Positions 1 to 11,819 are shown, counted from the first letter of the stretch. The stretch: 64,000 nucleotides of DNA from Armillaria gallica (GCA_037576215.1 JBANDB010000007.1:1519001-1583000); one strand, 5' to 3'. Made by a program: numbers and translations. The notes: generated by a model from the sequence alone, not told the origin.

Positions 1-1236
1 CTGGCGAGAGAAAACGTGGAACTACGAAAACTGGTGGCGATACTGGTCCTATACGATGCGAGGGTGCTGAGTCGATGTCGAAACTTGTCTGGTACTGAAG
101 CGATCCTATCCTATGTCAAACTAACCTTCAAGTCCACTCGGGGGACTGATACTATACGAAAACTGGCTGAAACTGATCCTAAGTCTGCTCTGAGACTACC
201 CAAGTGGGCGACGATAACGATGGCGAAAGAGAAACGGTAAAAACTCCAATGGTGTGAAAGTGAAACGATGGCGGCCTATAAAAGATAACGTGGGCGAGGT
301 ATAGCGCGGCGATCACGTATTGGCACAGTACGAGCGTGCACCAATAGTGTTAAGAGCGAAGAGCGTGTAGTGAAGGACTCTTCACAGTTAAAACCGTGAG
401 ATAACTCTGGTGAGCTCAAGAGTCGACGTGCGATCAAGAATATGCTGGTGCAAACGGTATATTGCCGTAGAACGGTGAATAAACGTTGTTTACTGGCGAT
501 AGACTAGAGCGTGACGATAATTGACGTAGTCTGGGGTCAACTGGAGATGAACTGCCTTTGAACTACGTTTTGAACTAGTTTTTATACTACAAGTGCGAAT
601 TTATAAATAGAGTATATATGCGAGACTTAGTAAGGCCGTAAAGCCTTGGCTTTGTAAAAATCGTAGGTAACATATGGTCCTTGGTCTTCTAAAGTAACAG
701 CAACTTGTCGACGTTGCCGCGTATGGATGTGAACCGTATGGTTTTGCTGAGCGATGCACGGATCGTTAGGTGCTGTTTAGCTGCAGATTAGTTGAGCAAT
801 AGTCGTCGTGCTGAGGAGTACGCATGGGGTAACGTTTCTTGAAGCCTTGGCGAAGTAACAGCCTTAGTAAACACGGTCTGTAGTTGCCGTAGCTGCTATT
901 GTCGTAGCTGGGAGGGTACTCGTGTCAATCACGTCATTTTCATTAAGTGATCAATGAGCGCGTCAACTAGGTGCTTCTGAGTGATGCGTCAATTCCGTAT
1001 TGGGATGATTGTCGATCAAAGGTGCCTTGCCGTGATGAAGTACGGCAATTATGATGCGTGGCAAGATGGGATGGATAACAAAGCGCGTAAGGAGCGGTTG
1101 CTGTAGGATGAAAGTGGTATCGGTGTGTGTGCAATCATTGGTTTGCTGAAAGTCCGTTGAAGGGACAGTAGCATTAATTAGCAGTCAAAATCTGCGAATT
1201 CTGAGCGTACAGAGCCTGGAGGCTCATCACCGCGTC
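1..1236. other. No gene recognised
   Basis: No convincing coding region. The first 250 bases contain loosely repeated phrases around CGAAAACTGG and ACTGATCCTA, which suggests an old degenerate repeat. The rest is mixed sequence without splice-flanked frames. The one open frame at the left end (16-240) has no ATG and no family features. Confidence 0.4.
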
Positions 1237-1497
1237 ATGAGTAGATGGAGAAACTGCCTGCAAAGTATACGGGATGAAAAGAACAGATATACAGAGGATA
1301 TGTTGACATCTTTGCAACGGGACATGGCCCTATTTTATTGTGAAAGTTTCTACCTAACCTTCGGTCGGGCACCCACTTTACCACGCGAGTTGGGACACAT
1401 CCTGGATATGGACGCAAGGTACCCTGAATGCGCTGTGTCCCTAACCAAAGCTCCCGGTTATTACCACGATGTTATGGATTGGGAGGCACCGTATTGA
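1237..1497 (+). CDS. Small hypothetical ORF, 86 codons
   Basis: An ATG-initiated frame of 86 codons ends in TGA just before a non-coding gap. The peptide is charged and aromatic, with an LTFGRAPTLPRELGHIL stretch, and has no signal peptide or known motif. No intron donors or TATA box were recognised around it. It may be an exon of a decayed gene or a chance frame. It is divergent from the minus-strand HECT-like gene downstream. Confidence 0.2.
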   Translation: MSRWRNCLQSIRDEKNRYTEDMLTSLQRDMALFYCESFYLTFGRAPTLPRELGHILDMDARYPECAVSLTKAPGYYHDVMDWEAPY

Positions 1498-1619
1498 GGA
1501 ACGTGGCGTCAATTGATGTGTCTGTGTCAGCTGTCACCTTGTGTGACCGACCTGATGGTGCTGTGACTCAGTGACATTGCGAACATTGCATTACGGATTC
1601 AAATTGGGATTTATTTAGT

Positions 1620-4600
1620 CTATAAAATGGTAACTATCTTTGTGCTATCGGATAGCCAGAAATCCAAGCATTCGGTCCAATTAGGGAATACGTCAGTTGC
1701 ATGGCCAGCTAAGAGGCTACAGAGCGCGACATCGAGCTTGATTTTGACCAGAGTGAAGCATGTGCTTGTGCGGAATGTCTGGGATGGGGGGTCCTGATAG
1801 TCAGGCGGCACGAACTGTATCTGTACGTTCCGTGTTAGCCATTGCGTCAAACTGGTGAACGTAGATGACACTACCTTGATCGATGAACCACCACAGGGCA
1901 TATAAGGGAGGCTGGTTGTGATTTCCAAGAAGCACGTCCCACGCCCGTTCAAGTCCTGTTCGAAATAGGTGTGCAAGCCAGCCTCGAACGCTTTTGTCGC
2001 GCTGATATAAAGTGGCAGGTCTTGTCCGTTGGAGTCTTTGCCAAAACCCCAGTCACATCTTCTACTACAGAATGTATCCGTGGCAACAAAGCCTGTGTCA
2101 ATCTGTATGACGTCCATGAGAGCGTCGACGGAATGAATGTTCCGATCGTAAATGCTCTCAAGGTATTCCAGGAGGCGTTCAGGATCATCTTGGATCCTGG
2201 GATAGCCACTCTGTATGAGCGATGGCTGGACGATGGATGAGTCATTAACGGTATTCAATCAACAGAGAATACCGGCATACGTACTAGTCCACCGGTATAC
2301 GAGGCGTGTCCAAAATGGAATGCGAAGCCTTGCCGTAGGGCGTTGAAACTGTCACTCTGCTCGGCGAGTGGATGTGACAATAGGATCAGTCTCAGAACCA
2401 ACCTATTCTGAAGTATGGCCTTTTCGCTGTCTGGGGTCTGAAATCCTACCTCCAACGCCTGGGAATAAAAGTGTGATGAGCAAGGGTGGGACGTTCCACA
2501 GGTGCTTATACTCTTACCGTCAAATGAGGCTCACAGAAATGAGTGATCCAGAGGTACCTTGGATCCCTTCCCCAATTGGCTCATGGCTCCGACGTCAATG
2601 GGTCAGTCAGCCTGCGTCCGAGCCAAGGTTGCATGAAGACCTCACACGCGGGATCTAGGGCCTTGATGACGGGGCCAGTGAGCGCATCCAATACGCCAGG
2701 CAGCTGAGGTTTCTCGACGATTATGGCGAGGAATAGGAACGGGGAGATAGGCAATGGTGGCATGCAAAAGGTGACTGTGCACACAGCAAGGAGAAGACCC
2801 TGGGCTCTCCACATGATAGTTTGTCGGGTCGTACAACTGGTCATGGGAAATTTGGCTGTGAAGTAAGCCGAGTTGTTCGGCAAGGTGGAGTAAAGGTCAG
2901 TATCTCTCAATGCCCTGACCAACGCTTCTCTGAAGACCATTTTATTGATGCCCTCCCCATGGCTCCTGCTGGGATCAAATACAATCCTCATCTGTCCAAA
3001 TCTGGCTAGCTCTCCCCAATTGTCGCAAGTGATCTCTGGCGACCGAAATTGGGGACCTTGCCAGTCGTCAATGTATGTGTGGAATGCCTGCTTCTCCTCA
3101 TCCCACCCGGTTTTAGCATAATACATGCACAGGGTGATGACTGCGTCCGCGAGGGCACCGATATCAGGGCCCTTGAGAATCATGGTGTCGTCTCCCATTG
3201 TGTCCATATGATCGACCATTTGAGTATAGAATGAGGGAAAGTGCTTTTGGCGAGCAAGCTCAGCACAGTCACGCACTGGCCAGACCAGACCCACGTAGTA
3301 GGGGCGAGGAAGAGGGAAGGGCTGCAGTTCCACTGGCCTTATAGGCGATAGGCCTCGTACAGGAGGGGCACATGGTGAGGGCGACCTTGACAAAGCCAGA
3401 CGCTTGTTGGGGCGGCGGTTCAATGGGCCGCGCTATGGGCCAGTCAGTGCCGTTGAAAGACTGAAATTTTGTGACTCACCTCGTCTAGCTCCTCGGCTTG
3501 ATTGGAATTGACAAATGCGACAGGACAACGGGGAATGCTGTGCTCGACGGGCATGTCTCCACCAAGAATATCAGGAGAAAGACCTTGGCATGCACGTAAG
3601 CAGGGTAGGGCATTCTCATCACCAGTGCCGCCCTGGCGTCGCATGACGAAGCTGAGATTGTGCATGGCCCGCTCTGCGAAACAGGCATGTACTACATTTC
3701 TCACAGCATCTGGGATTCCATCCGGGCCATAGTCACCGACGTACAAATTCCGGTTCAAGAGGTTGTGACAAATAGGTGCAGTAGTGGGCGCTGGGCGGTG
3801 TATTGTCATTAGCTTGGTCCTTGGGCACTGAGATACTTCAAAACATACCAATGACAAGGGTGAACTGGCCAGGGGTGGCTAAGTACTTCTTCTTGCGGTG
3901 CCCGTCAAACTTGGATTCCAGACTAGCATACTGAATCATGTATGAGAGGTTGGATTGCGCCTCCTTGATGGTCTTGTTAAATGTAAGTAAGGCGTTGTCC
4001 GGTTTGCGAGTCGTCAGCTGAAGGAAACACCATCCCATGTTGTCAAACGTGAGATGGTCGAGATTGTCAGTCTTCAGGCCAGGAATCTGGGGCTTCGTCC
4101 TGTCCGCATTATGTGCAAGAAGCTGGGCGTGTATTTCCTTGTAAGTGTCGTTGCTGGTAGTGCGATACGTGATACATAAGCCAAGTTTTTGCATGTGTGC
4201 ACGGAATTGCTCGACGTCCGTCTGTTCGAGGTTATAGATGTCGGACTCGGGCAGCGTGTATCCTCTCTGTATGTGAGGATAATTGTGTTTTTCGGCCTGT
4301 ATGCGATGGTGTGGACTGACAAAGGGGTATATGAGAATGTGGCATACGGGTGCTTGGCAGTCGCCCAATGTCATGTGCATAATGGAGGCTTTCTTCCACC
4401 CAGTAGTGTTGGATCCGACGAAAGCTGTCACGCTGGACTGTGGAAGCTCTCCCAGGAAGGCATTGGGGTTGAAGGTGTGCGATAGTAGCCTGGCTACAGC
4501 TGGTCCTGGTCGGATATATGGCTGAGGGAGTGTGCTCGAGGGGTTGGCAGTCATGTGGCTGGGCGGCGGGTAGATGCCAGCAGCAGTAAGCCTGTAGAGC

Positions 4601-4803
4601 GGTGAAGTGGTCGGAAGGCTCGGAACGGGATTAGCGCTGTTTATGTGAGGTTCTGTATTGGCGGTAGGATTGGGATGTGGTTCTGGTGCAGTAGGATGCG
4701 CGTTCTCAACAACTGGCGCTGAGTTGACTACTTGGCGACGGCGTGCCATTTGGGAATGGCCAAGGAGTTGCGTCAATGGGACAGGGCGAGATTCGGTCAA
4801 CAT
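1620..4803 (-). pseudogene. HECT-domain E3 ubiquitin ligase-like gene with one premature TGA
   Basis: Five exons can be joined in frame on the minus strand: 4803-3849, 3790-3480, 3432-2518, 2458-2285 and 2225-1620, giving 987 codons including stops. All four introns (46-58 bases) are GT-AG and every phase matches. The start is the ATG at 4803. The N-terminal third is proline/asparagine-rich and probably disordered. The middle carries a HECT N-lobe-like segment (MPPLPISPFLFLAII, near codon 640). The last exon ends in a C-lobe-like stretch with FRTSTCFTLVKI, which fits the HECT catalytic TCF cysteine motif. HECT ligases take ubiquitin from E2 onto this cysteine and pass it to substrate. The only break is TGA at 2583-2581 (about codon 706), where CGA would restore the frame. 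It would remove the catalytic lobe. HECT assignment is by motif and moderately sure; the gene model is strong. Confidence 0.7.
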
Positions 4804-5089
4804 GGTGAGGGAACGTTACCAAGTTTTATTATTTGGCTGCTCTGTTTTTTCAAGTGTTTGTTGGCGCAAATTATTCACGAATTTGCCAGACATTAAATAA
4901 AAATAGATTATTGCCTACCCAAAAGCGTGTACCGGGCCCGGGAGCGATCAATGTGACTGATGTGACAAGATGTGCCTCAATATGCTCAATTAGGAACGGA
5001 AGCGTCGGAATCACTGTTCCGACGATCGGTGTCCTCGCGCGATCGCTCGAGATCTCGGGTGACCTCGCAAGGTCTCACGAGATCTCACA

Positions 5090-5750
5090 TTAAAGTCCAG
5101 TAATTCCATTTCTAGTAGGCATTCGCATAGGAAAAACTTTCATGATCACTGATATTCTCAATGTCGAGACCGTTGAGAACAACCATATCGGAATCATGGC
5201 ACATGTCAATGAAGTTGCTGCCACGAGCATCCATCTTAGTATCGATGGATCAGAGGTGTGAACAGCAGGAAGGTGCATTGACTGGGGAGCGAGTACCGAT
5301 GCGACCGTTAACATCCGTCAGTCCAACGAGAGGAAGATCAGTGTTACCGGCGAGGAAAGTCACGGCTTCTGAGAAATACTGAAAGGGGTGAACAACAGCT
5401 CTAGTGCATGCTTTAGAAGACGCAGGAGCAATGTAGCCCACCACGAGGTAGCAGCATGGGAGCTGTAAGACAAGAAGGTCTGGGCATGACAGTTCCTCTA
5501 CAACTAAGTAACGAAGGTTATCTCTGACCATAGCACAAAGGCCGCCCCACGGTCTTCCCCCCAAATATGGGCAGGATTTGAAGATGGCACTGTAATTATC
5601 AGGTATTTTGACAGACGCCTCGTTATAAGGCATGAGCCACATCTCAAAGAAGACAGTGATATCGTTTCTTCAAATGACGGAACGCACATCTGATCGAAGC
5701 AATTTCAATGGGAGATGTCCATTTATATTCCATGAGCACATTGATATCCG
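5090..5750 (-). pseudogene. Endonuclease/exonuclease/phosphatase (EEP) domain remnant
   Basis: The minus-strand frame from 5750 begins with CSWNINGHLPLKLLRSDV, the usual N-terminal strand of EEP folds. It continues through YLGGRPWGGLCAMV, a VGLTDVNGRIG segment (D-x-N core) and an ISDHE segment near the end (DH of the catalytic histidine motif). It therefore runs nearly through the whole nuclease domain. Breaks are TGA at 5672-5670, TGA at 5252-5250 and a TAG near 5115; the two TGAs would be restored by CGA. Three intron-like gaps separate it from the coiled-coil exon upstream (7410-6041), with micro-exons near 5978-5922 and 5858-5832. The phase into this last exon does not match in my model. 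It may be a LINE ORF2 fragment or a host EEP gene; the introns favour a host-type or domesticated gene. Confidence 0.55.
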
Positions 5751-6036
5751 CTGCAGAGGAGGGGGTGGATTGCTAATAAGACAGGGCAGATGCTGAGGAG
5801 GAACAATATCATGAAAGGTACCAATACATACAGATTTATAGGTGAAGAAGTTACATGCCTACGTAAATCATAAAAGGAGGCATGAAGCAAGCAGAGCAGA
5901 AGATAGAATACAAGTACATACATGGGCGACGATACGTCAACATCAGAAGGTAGAGAGTGGACGAAAACATTATCGACACTGAAAATCCAGTAGATGATCT
6001 AAATTACTGTCTGCACTGTAGACGGGAAGAGGCCAC

Positions 6037-7410
6037 CTACCCCCGACGGTTATCAACAAACGGGCCGGCAAGAGGGAGTGAATTTGAAGGGGAAGGGCGG
6101 GCAATTGGGGAAGCTGGGTTGTCTGCCCACAGGAACTGGCAATTATGGAAGCATTCGGGCAGAGAATGAGCGGCGAACATGAAGTCTTTTGCATTCTGCT
6201 CTGTTCGGAATGTGGCAATAATTGACCGTGGCGAGGCAGTGAGATGCTCGACAGCAGTGACAATACTCATTGACAAATTTGGGATACACCCCATGATTTG
6301 CGAAACAGTGTCATAAGGATTGGGCATGTAAGGGACGCCAACCATTATGATCTGGAGTCGTATATTTACTGGTCGAGGGATAGCAGGAGGAGGTCTTGGG
6401 AATGGGGTGAACGGGGAGACAGGAGGAGGAGGAGGGTGATTATTCAGGGCCCTGGCAGCAGTGGAAGCGGAGAGCAACACTTTCTCTAATTCAGCCACCC
6501 TTTGCTCCAATAGGCGGTAATTTTCTGGGGAAGGACCGTTCTGGGCAATAGTGGCAAATTGGGCCTCGAGATTCAAGACGCGGCCAACACTTCGATTGAG
6601 AGTGTCGGTAAGAGAAGGAACAGAGCCAGCAGATGTGGTCAGACCAGTAATGGCGGTATGCTGCTCCAGGAAACGGCCAGTGACGATAGTAGACATGTCA
6701 GAGACACGCTTCTGAAGATTGGCAATGTCAACACGTATGTCCCGATGCTCACCAGGCAGTTGTAACATCGAGACAGTGGTAGTCAAGGACTGAGTGTGAT
6801 CCTGCAAAGCCTGAAGCTGTGTCTCGAGACTGTTGATCTTGGAATGAAGCTCCAATGAGGAGGAGTTCCCCTGAGGTGAGGTAGGAACGGTGGAACTGGA
6901 TGCAGGAGACGAGGAGAATTGGAAAGTGTTAGGGACGGATCCTGAAGCATCGAGGGGAACGACGTTTGTCTCCTTCATTTTACGTTTCTTCTTTGGAGGC
7001 GCAGCGGAGGATGATGGCTCACCTCCAGCAGCAAGGAAGGAAGCATCGGTCTGATTCCACATGGAACGAGTATTACTCGTGGGGCCAATTGAGAGGAGAG
7101 AAGCGGGGTCAGCATTCAACGTGACAGTGGATGGCTTGCACTTCATGGGTGTCTTCCCTTTAGCCGCAGAGTGAGAGGGTGTGGAGTTCGACTGAAGCTG
7201 AACACGCGTGAGGAAGAACATGGGGAAAGAAGAAGATTGAGCACCGACATTGATAGTAACATCATCTTTGTCTTCTCCATCATCCAGCGGGGTCTCTGAG
7301 GAGCACCAGTTATGGGAAGTGAGTGAATCTCCTGAATGACCTGGACCTGGCAACTTTGGCAGGTTTTTTAACATATGCAGATAGTCGTCAGCCGGTGTAC
7401 TGTCCACCAT
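6037..7410 (-). CDS. Coiled-coil, proline-rich protein, probable first exon of the EEP gene
   Basis: A 457-codon frame starts at ATG 7410. Residues 1-170 are Ser/Thr-rich with a basic PPKKKRKMKE stretch near 135, which could be a nuclear signal. A heptad-rich coiled coil runs from about 185 to 330. A PPPPPVSPFTPFPRPPP linker follows, and then a compact C-terminal region of about 100 residues. The shape (coiled coil then small domain) is like ORF1 of some LINEs. A donor at 6040 (GTAGGTGG) and an acceptor at 5979 would replace the in-frame stop and join it to further exons leading to the EEP domain. Function is unknown; nucleic-acid binding is only an inference from the arrangement. Confidence 0.5.
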   Translation of the reverse strand: MVDSTPADDYLHMLKNLPKLPGPGHSGDSLTSHNWCSSETPLDDGEDKDDVTINVGAQSSSFPMFFLTRVQLQSNSTPSHSAAKGKTPMKCKPSTVTLNADPASLLSIGPTSNTRSMWNQTDASFLAAGGEPSSSAAPPKKKRKMKETNVVPLDASGSVPNTFQFSSSPASSSTVPTSPQGNSSSLELHSKINSLETQLQALQDHTQSLTTTVSMLQLPGEHRDIRVDIANLQKRVSDMSTIVTGRFLEQHTAITGLTTSAGSVPSLTDTLNRSVGRVLNLEAQFATIAQNGPSPENYRLLEQRVAELEKVLLSASTAARALNNHPPPPPVSPFTPFPRPPPAIPRPVNIRLQIIMVGVPYMPNPYDTVSQIMGCIPNLSMSIVTAVEHLTASPRSIIATFRTEQNAKDFMFAAHSLPECFHNCQFLWADNPASPIARPSPSNSLPLAGPFVDNRRG

Positions 7411-7469
7411 TGGTAAAAGAAGAGAAAGTCTGAGCTCTTGGAAGAGGAAAGAAAGAGCAAAAACTATGA

Positions 7470-8010
7470 CATTTGTCCAAGTAAGACATAATGACGCCTA
7501 GAGTACAGCAACGGTGTAGAAAGAAAACAAAGACGTCAAAGATGACGCAAAGGCAGGTATGAGACAGGTACGAGACAGGTATGCCAGTGGTTCCACCACG
7601 AGGCCAGGAACCAAACATGACCATACAGCAGTATGAGACATGATGCACGGACCCCAGGGAGGGCGCTGTGCTGCGGCGCATGAGAAGGACATGACGGGAA
7701 GGCAAGTGCGATACACAGAAACGGGACGAACACACCGAAACGGGAACGAGACAGGAACGGAAACACCGGAACAAAACACCGGAACAACGAAGCACGGGAA
7801 CACGAGACGCGAACACAGTAGCCGCAATGCATGCAAACACAGGAAACACAATGCATGGGAACCGGGCATGAGAATGGAACAGGGAACAGGGGAGAAGGGG
7901 GTTAGTGAAGCAGAGAAGACAAGAAACAAGGGGGCGCACGACAAGTGGGTCAGCGGGTATGATCCGACTCTGACACACACCAACACCAACACCTACACCC
8001 AGATTTCTTT
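7470..8010. repeat. Low-complexity purine-rich tract with short tandem phrases
   Basis: The plus strand holds repeated phrases such as GAGACAGGTA (7560-7585) and CGGGAACGAGACAGGAAC-like units (7735-7815), and ends with an ACACCAACACC microsatellite (7974-7998). Long open frames occur in three registers at once on the minus strand (Cys/Val/Ser-rich), which points to composition rather than genes. Confidence 0.6.
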
Positions 8011-8240
8011 CCACCAGAATTTCTTTGTCTACAACACCACCTTCACGAGCTCGAACGTGTTTTCCATTCTGACCATTGACGTGGATGTGTGCAGAACATG
8101 TTGTATTAGATTACTTAATTGCCCCTGCTATCACAGAATCTTATGACTCTACAACGCTCCTTCCACCTGTCTAATTTCCAGACCTGGTTGTTGATGCCAG
8201 GAAATCAAGATCATGATGACTTCTCCTACCAGTAGTCAAA

Positions 8241-9890
8241 TCAGATAAGTACATTGTGAGAAAGTACTGGCAAACTGAGATTGTACAGCTTTCCCCATGC
8301 TTCGTCCGGGTCGTCGTCCATCACGATCACCGACACCTTCTCAAATCTCTGATCTGGTAGTCGTCTCCCTACGGCCCAGAAGCGGTGCCGATTGTCACCA
8401 AGTAGTGTGTATGTATCTTCAGGTATCGGAATTCGGTGGGTGACGCGGATCTTGAACGTGTGCGCGTTCCTGTCTGCGGCTTCGACAACCAACTCCCCGC
8501 ATCGATCATGCCCTTTTGCCGATCTCACGTCAAATACCCGCACATGCCCCTTTTCAATGCAACGCCCATCAAACCAGTCCTCATCTGTCTTGTCATCACG
8601 CCAAACATTCGCTGTAAGATGGTTGACATCCTTTGGCAGAGGCCGTTTCATGACCTGGTCCCATGTCGGTCTCCATTTCTTGCATCCGAGTCCAACTCCA
8701 GGATACACGAAGAGGAACTGTGCACGTATCCAAGAGAGTATTGTATTCACCAGTGCCGTCCATGCATCCTCAAGAGTCTCGCTCTCATAGTAGGCAGGTA
8801 TCACATGGGACTCCAGAAGGAATGCGAGTCCGGCCACTCTGTCGACTGGATTGGTTGACATGCGCTGCCGCATGTCCACCAGTAGAGCAAATATATGATA
8901 ATCATCCCTATCCATTGAATCCCGCTCCTTGTGAAACCTGGTCAGGAGCGGAGTCTTGTATTTCCAGTGGCACCACTGTGCGTGCATCAGTCCATCTGGC
9001 ATATCACCGGCAATGATGCGCTGAAATCCGGCCTCCTGTAGTGTCCATGCACGTCGAAACCAGTTCCGATCACTGTCCAAGTCATCATCCTTCAACCTCA
9101 ACGGCCACCCCAGCCCACTCAGGTAGATCACCACCTCTTTATACTTATATACACGTCCGATTGTAGGCACGTCCAGCCTCCACTCCTCTGCACGCAGATC
9201 CTCCCTCAGCCCCCCTTCCTCTTTCTGTCTTAAACAGAGCACATCCAGCCACGCATACTCTGCTCCCAGATTCAGCATCTCGATCCGGATGAGGTTGAGA
9301 TCCGCGTCCTTTGGTATAGGCACAGGCCACTCCTTCCCATTGATAAGGGTCCGCACATCCACACGATCCTTCTCATCAACCCACGCGTGCGAAATCGGTC
9401 TTGGCCATTTGTCAGTGATCCACGATGGCACCACGCGATTGCTGCACAGGTCCCATACACGTCGAGGTTTCAAATGCAGGTTGACAATCCGGTTTCCTAC
9501 CAGTGCTTTTTGTCGGCGCTCCCTGTCTTCCCATTCACGTCTGTCTAGGATGCTGCTTGGATCCCCTGCACCCCATATTGGGCGAAGGAGGGCATAAGCT
9601 GTGCCAAAGTCGTAGTTCCTTTCAACGAAGTCTCTGAGAATGGTGTGAAGCTCGCGTGACATTGTGGATGCTCCAAGGGTAGCGTTCAGTCTATTCATGA
9701 CCCCCTGAACGCCAAGCGTAGCGCAGGGAGTGTCTGCGAGGGAGCATGGTATGACAGGCCTTGGACCGGCGTACCATCGCTGCAATGGAACCTCAATAAA
9801 CCATTCCGCTCGGCCGGTCTCGGTGGATGCGGAAAGTTTGGCCTGGAAATACATTTCAATTTCTTCTCTGTCTATTTTGCTGACTGACAT
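8241..9890 (-). CDS. HET (heterokaryon incompatibility) domain protein
   Basis: An intact single-exon frame of 549 codons runs from ATG 9890 to TGA 8243-8241. HET-domain signatures appear in order: RPISHAWV (about residue 165), a YAWLDVLCLRQ block (about 213), RVYKYKEVVIYLSGLG (about 245) and a NWFRRAWTLQEA block (about 280). These match the SHxW, lDxlCidQ, and WfxRxWTlQE blocks of the family. The C-terminal 200 residues show no domain I recognise. HET proteins act in fungal nonself recognition and can trigger cell death on hyphal fusion; they are cytosolic. It has no partner NLR or signal gene next to it. Its own terminator is TGA, which argues against recoding of TGA in this genome. Confidence 0.85.
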   Translation of the reverse strand: MSVSKIDREEIEMYFQAKLSASTETGRAEWFIEVPLQRWYAGPRPVIPCSLADTPCATLGVQGVMNRLNATLGASTMSRELHTILRDFVERNYDFGTAYALLRPIWGAGDPSSILDRREWEDRERRQKALVGNRIVNLHLKPRRVWDLCSNRVVPSWITDKWPRPISHAWVDEKDRVDVRTLINGKEWPVPIPKDADLNLIRIEMLNLGAEYAWLDVLCLRQKEEGGLREDLRAEEWRLDVPTIGRVYKYKEVVIYLSGLGWPLRLKDDDLDSDRNWFRRAWTLQEAGFQRIIAGDMPDGLMHAQWCHWKYKTPLLTRFHKERDSMDRDDYHIFALLVDMRQRMSTNPVDRVAGLAFLLESHVIPAYYESETLEDAWTALVNTILSWIRAQFLFVYPGVGLGCKKWRPTWDQVMKRPLPKDVNHLTANVWRDDKTDEDWFDGRCIEKGHVRVFDVRSAKGHDRCGELVVEAADRNAHTFKIRVTHRIPIPEDTYTLLGDNRHRFWAVGRRLPDQRFEKVSVIVMDDDPDEAWGKLYNLSLPVLSHNVLI

Positions 9891-9899
9891 ACCGGCTGA

Positions 9900-11185
9900 T
9901 AGCTATAGGTCATTGTTGACGTGCACTATTTGCCAAGCACCAATCCTGGTCCGAAACGCGGGGCTGAATCCTTTGCTCTCGTAAATATCGAGCGCAAATG
10001 TTTCCAAATCGGTTTGATGTGAATCGAAAGCGAACTTCCCGTAACTCTTGGGAGCGCTGTGTAAGTAAGCACTTAAACCACCGTAGATTAACTGTACTCA
10101 CAATTTCCTGCCTCTTTTCGAGGCTGTGTGTTCAAGGGAGTGCAGAAAAGAGCTGCTCGAGTCGACGTGGGGAGCTAAAGTACGAATTCCCGGGAGGCGT
10201 GCAAACAGCGTGGTGGAAGCTAGACTGGTCCATGCTGGAAGGACACAGTACACGCGTGCAGATTATATTGAATTCTTCCTGTCAAGGCGGACTGTCGATC
10301 AACATTAATTCTGTGATGAGTCGCATTCCTGTCATATAGCTGAGTTTGTGGAAAGAAAGAACATTCATTCCCTTTCATCCAACCTTTTCGACGTCATCGC
10401 CTTTCACTCCGAGATACTAATTTCACTCCCAGTGTGAGTATCTGCCGTCGCTCCTTCGAAAACGCCGGTCGATCTTCACGTACACGACGAGTACATGACG
10501 CCAACAACGTCCCAAATCTACAGTCCACCAAAATTGTCTCTCTGCCCCCATGACAGTCGTTGATCTAAGTAGCAGGTTCAACAGCGGCTGAAAGAAACCA
10601 CAGCAACAAACATACCATTGCAGGTGTAGAAAGCTGTCCATGACGCTCTCTCGTTCGTGGAATCCAAGAGCAACAGAGCCGCTGATCCTTCCCTAATGTC
10701 CTCTGACAGCAATCGGTTTGATATGCCCTTTAATGACTATTCATCAATATACGCCTATGATTGATTCCTAGCTCCATGTCGTGTTGATATGTACTTGAAA
10801 TCTAATGTTAGCCTATCTTCCCGGCAAAGTTAAACGTACAACGGCCAGATAGGTATAATGTATACCCTGGACCTGTAGAAGACGATAGCTGTTGTGGGGG
10901 AGTATGGGAGGAAGGGAGGGGGGTACAGCCACCTCGTGGGTAATTCGGGCTCCGTGTTGCGTCATTGACTTGGACGACAACGACGCTGGCGATGACCGGC
11001 TATGAACGTGTTGCGCAGGATGACGAGGAAGGACGTGATCACGTTCTCCGGGTCTGCATCACTCAAGAGCACTCGTTCTGCCAAACCCGCTTCCTAAAAG
11101 TTTTCACGTCCTCAAGGCCTCATTAACATTGATGAAACTGTCTTCAAGGCCAAGCCTCCCCGACCCTCAAACATGCACCTTTCAC
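9900..11185. other. Gene-free stretch
   Basis: Nothing firm is seen. Short frames at 9998-10339 (plus) and 10423-10641 (minus) lack splice-flanked extensions or motifs. A G-rich stretch lies at 10896-10925. The right part (from about 11085) shades into repeat C. Confidence 0.4.
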
Positions 11186-11189
11186 TTCC

Positions 11190-11800
11190 GTGAAATCGCC
11201 CGTCTCTACTAACTCCCTGCTAAATCAACCGTCCGCACTCCACAGCCACAGCACCCTCCGCATCACTCTGCCCTCGACCAAGCACCCTCCATCCATGCCA
11301 GCACCCGGCGACGTCCTTCCCCACATACCGTCCCCCTCGCATACGCGTGCGCAAGCCCTCCGCACTGTACCCTCTCCACACACACTCCTTCCTCTCCTCC
11401 CAGCGTGCCGACTGTGAACGTGCGCACTCCATTCACACCTCAGTTTGAATCAATAGAAATTATAGCAAGACTCACTAGATGGGTGATAAATTGAGTGCCG
11501 ACTCCCGAAACCAAGTTGTTTTGTCAACGGCGGTAGACGAGGAGTCGCATGGGAACTGTGGGAAGGGTGTGTCTTGTAGCCATATCGTCGGTCTACAGAA
11601 GTAGTCAGTGCCGCCATCACGATCTCAGCCACTTGTGCTTACCGGTCGGCTTCCACCACGCATGTCCATCTCCCTCCACAGTTTCACGCACGCGCCATGA
11701 GCGAGGTAATGTTCCCTCCCCCCTCTTAGCGTGCGCGCCAAATATGAACGTCCTGTCCTCTGTAGTAAAGTCGTTAGTTTCAATCAATCGAAATCATCGA
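11190..11800 (-). repeat. Repeat C copy: exon-intron-like units
   Basis: Read on the minus strand, this copy has an intron-like GTGAGTCTTGCTATAATTTC (from about 11475) and TTGATTCAAAC near its 3' end. It is flanked by exon-like segments, one encoding a THPSHSSHATPRLPPL phrase. A second related intron-like unit is near 11775. The same units recur at 17.6, 28.8-29.9, 31.8 and 62.0-62.5 kb. Confidence 0.5.
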
Positions 11801-11819
11801 AAGAGTTAGAGGTGTTGAA

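Noticed and set aside
7388..8014. 208-codon minus-strand ORF rich in Cys, Val and Ser
   Set aside because: Three overlapping frames are open over the same low-complexity tract and none has an ATG context or motif that stands out.
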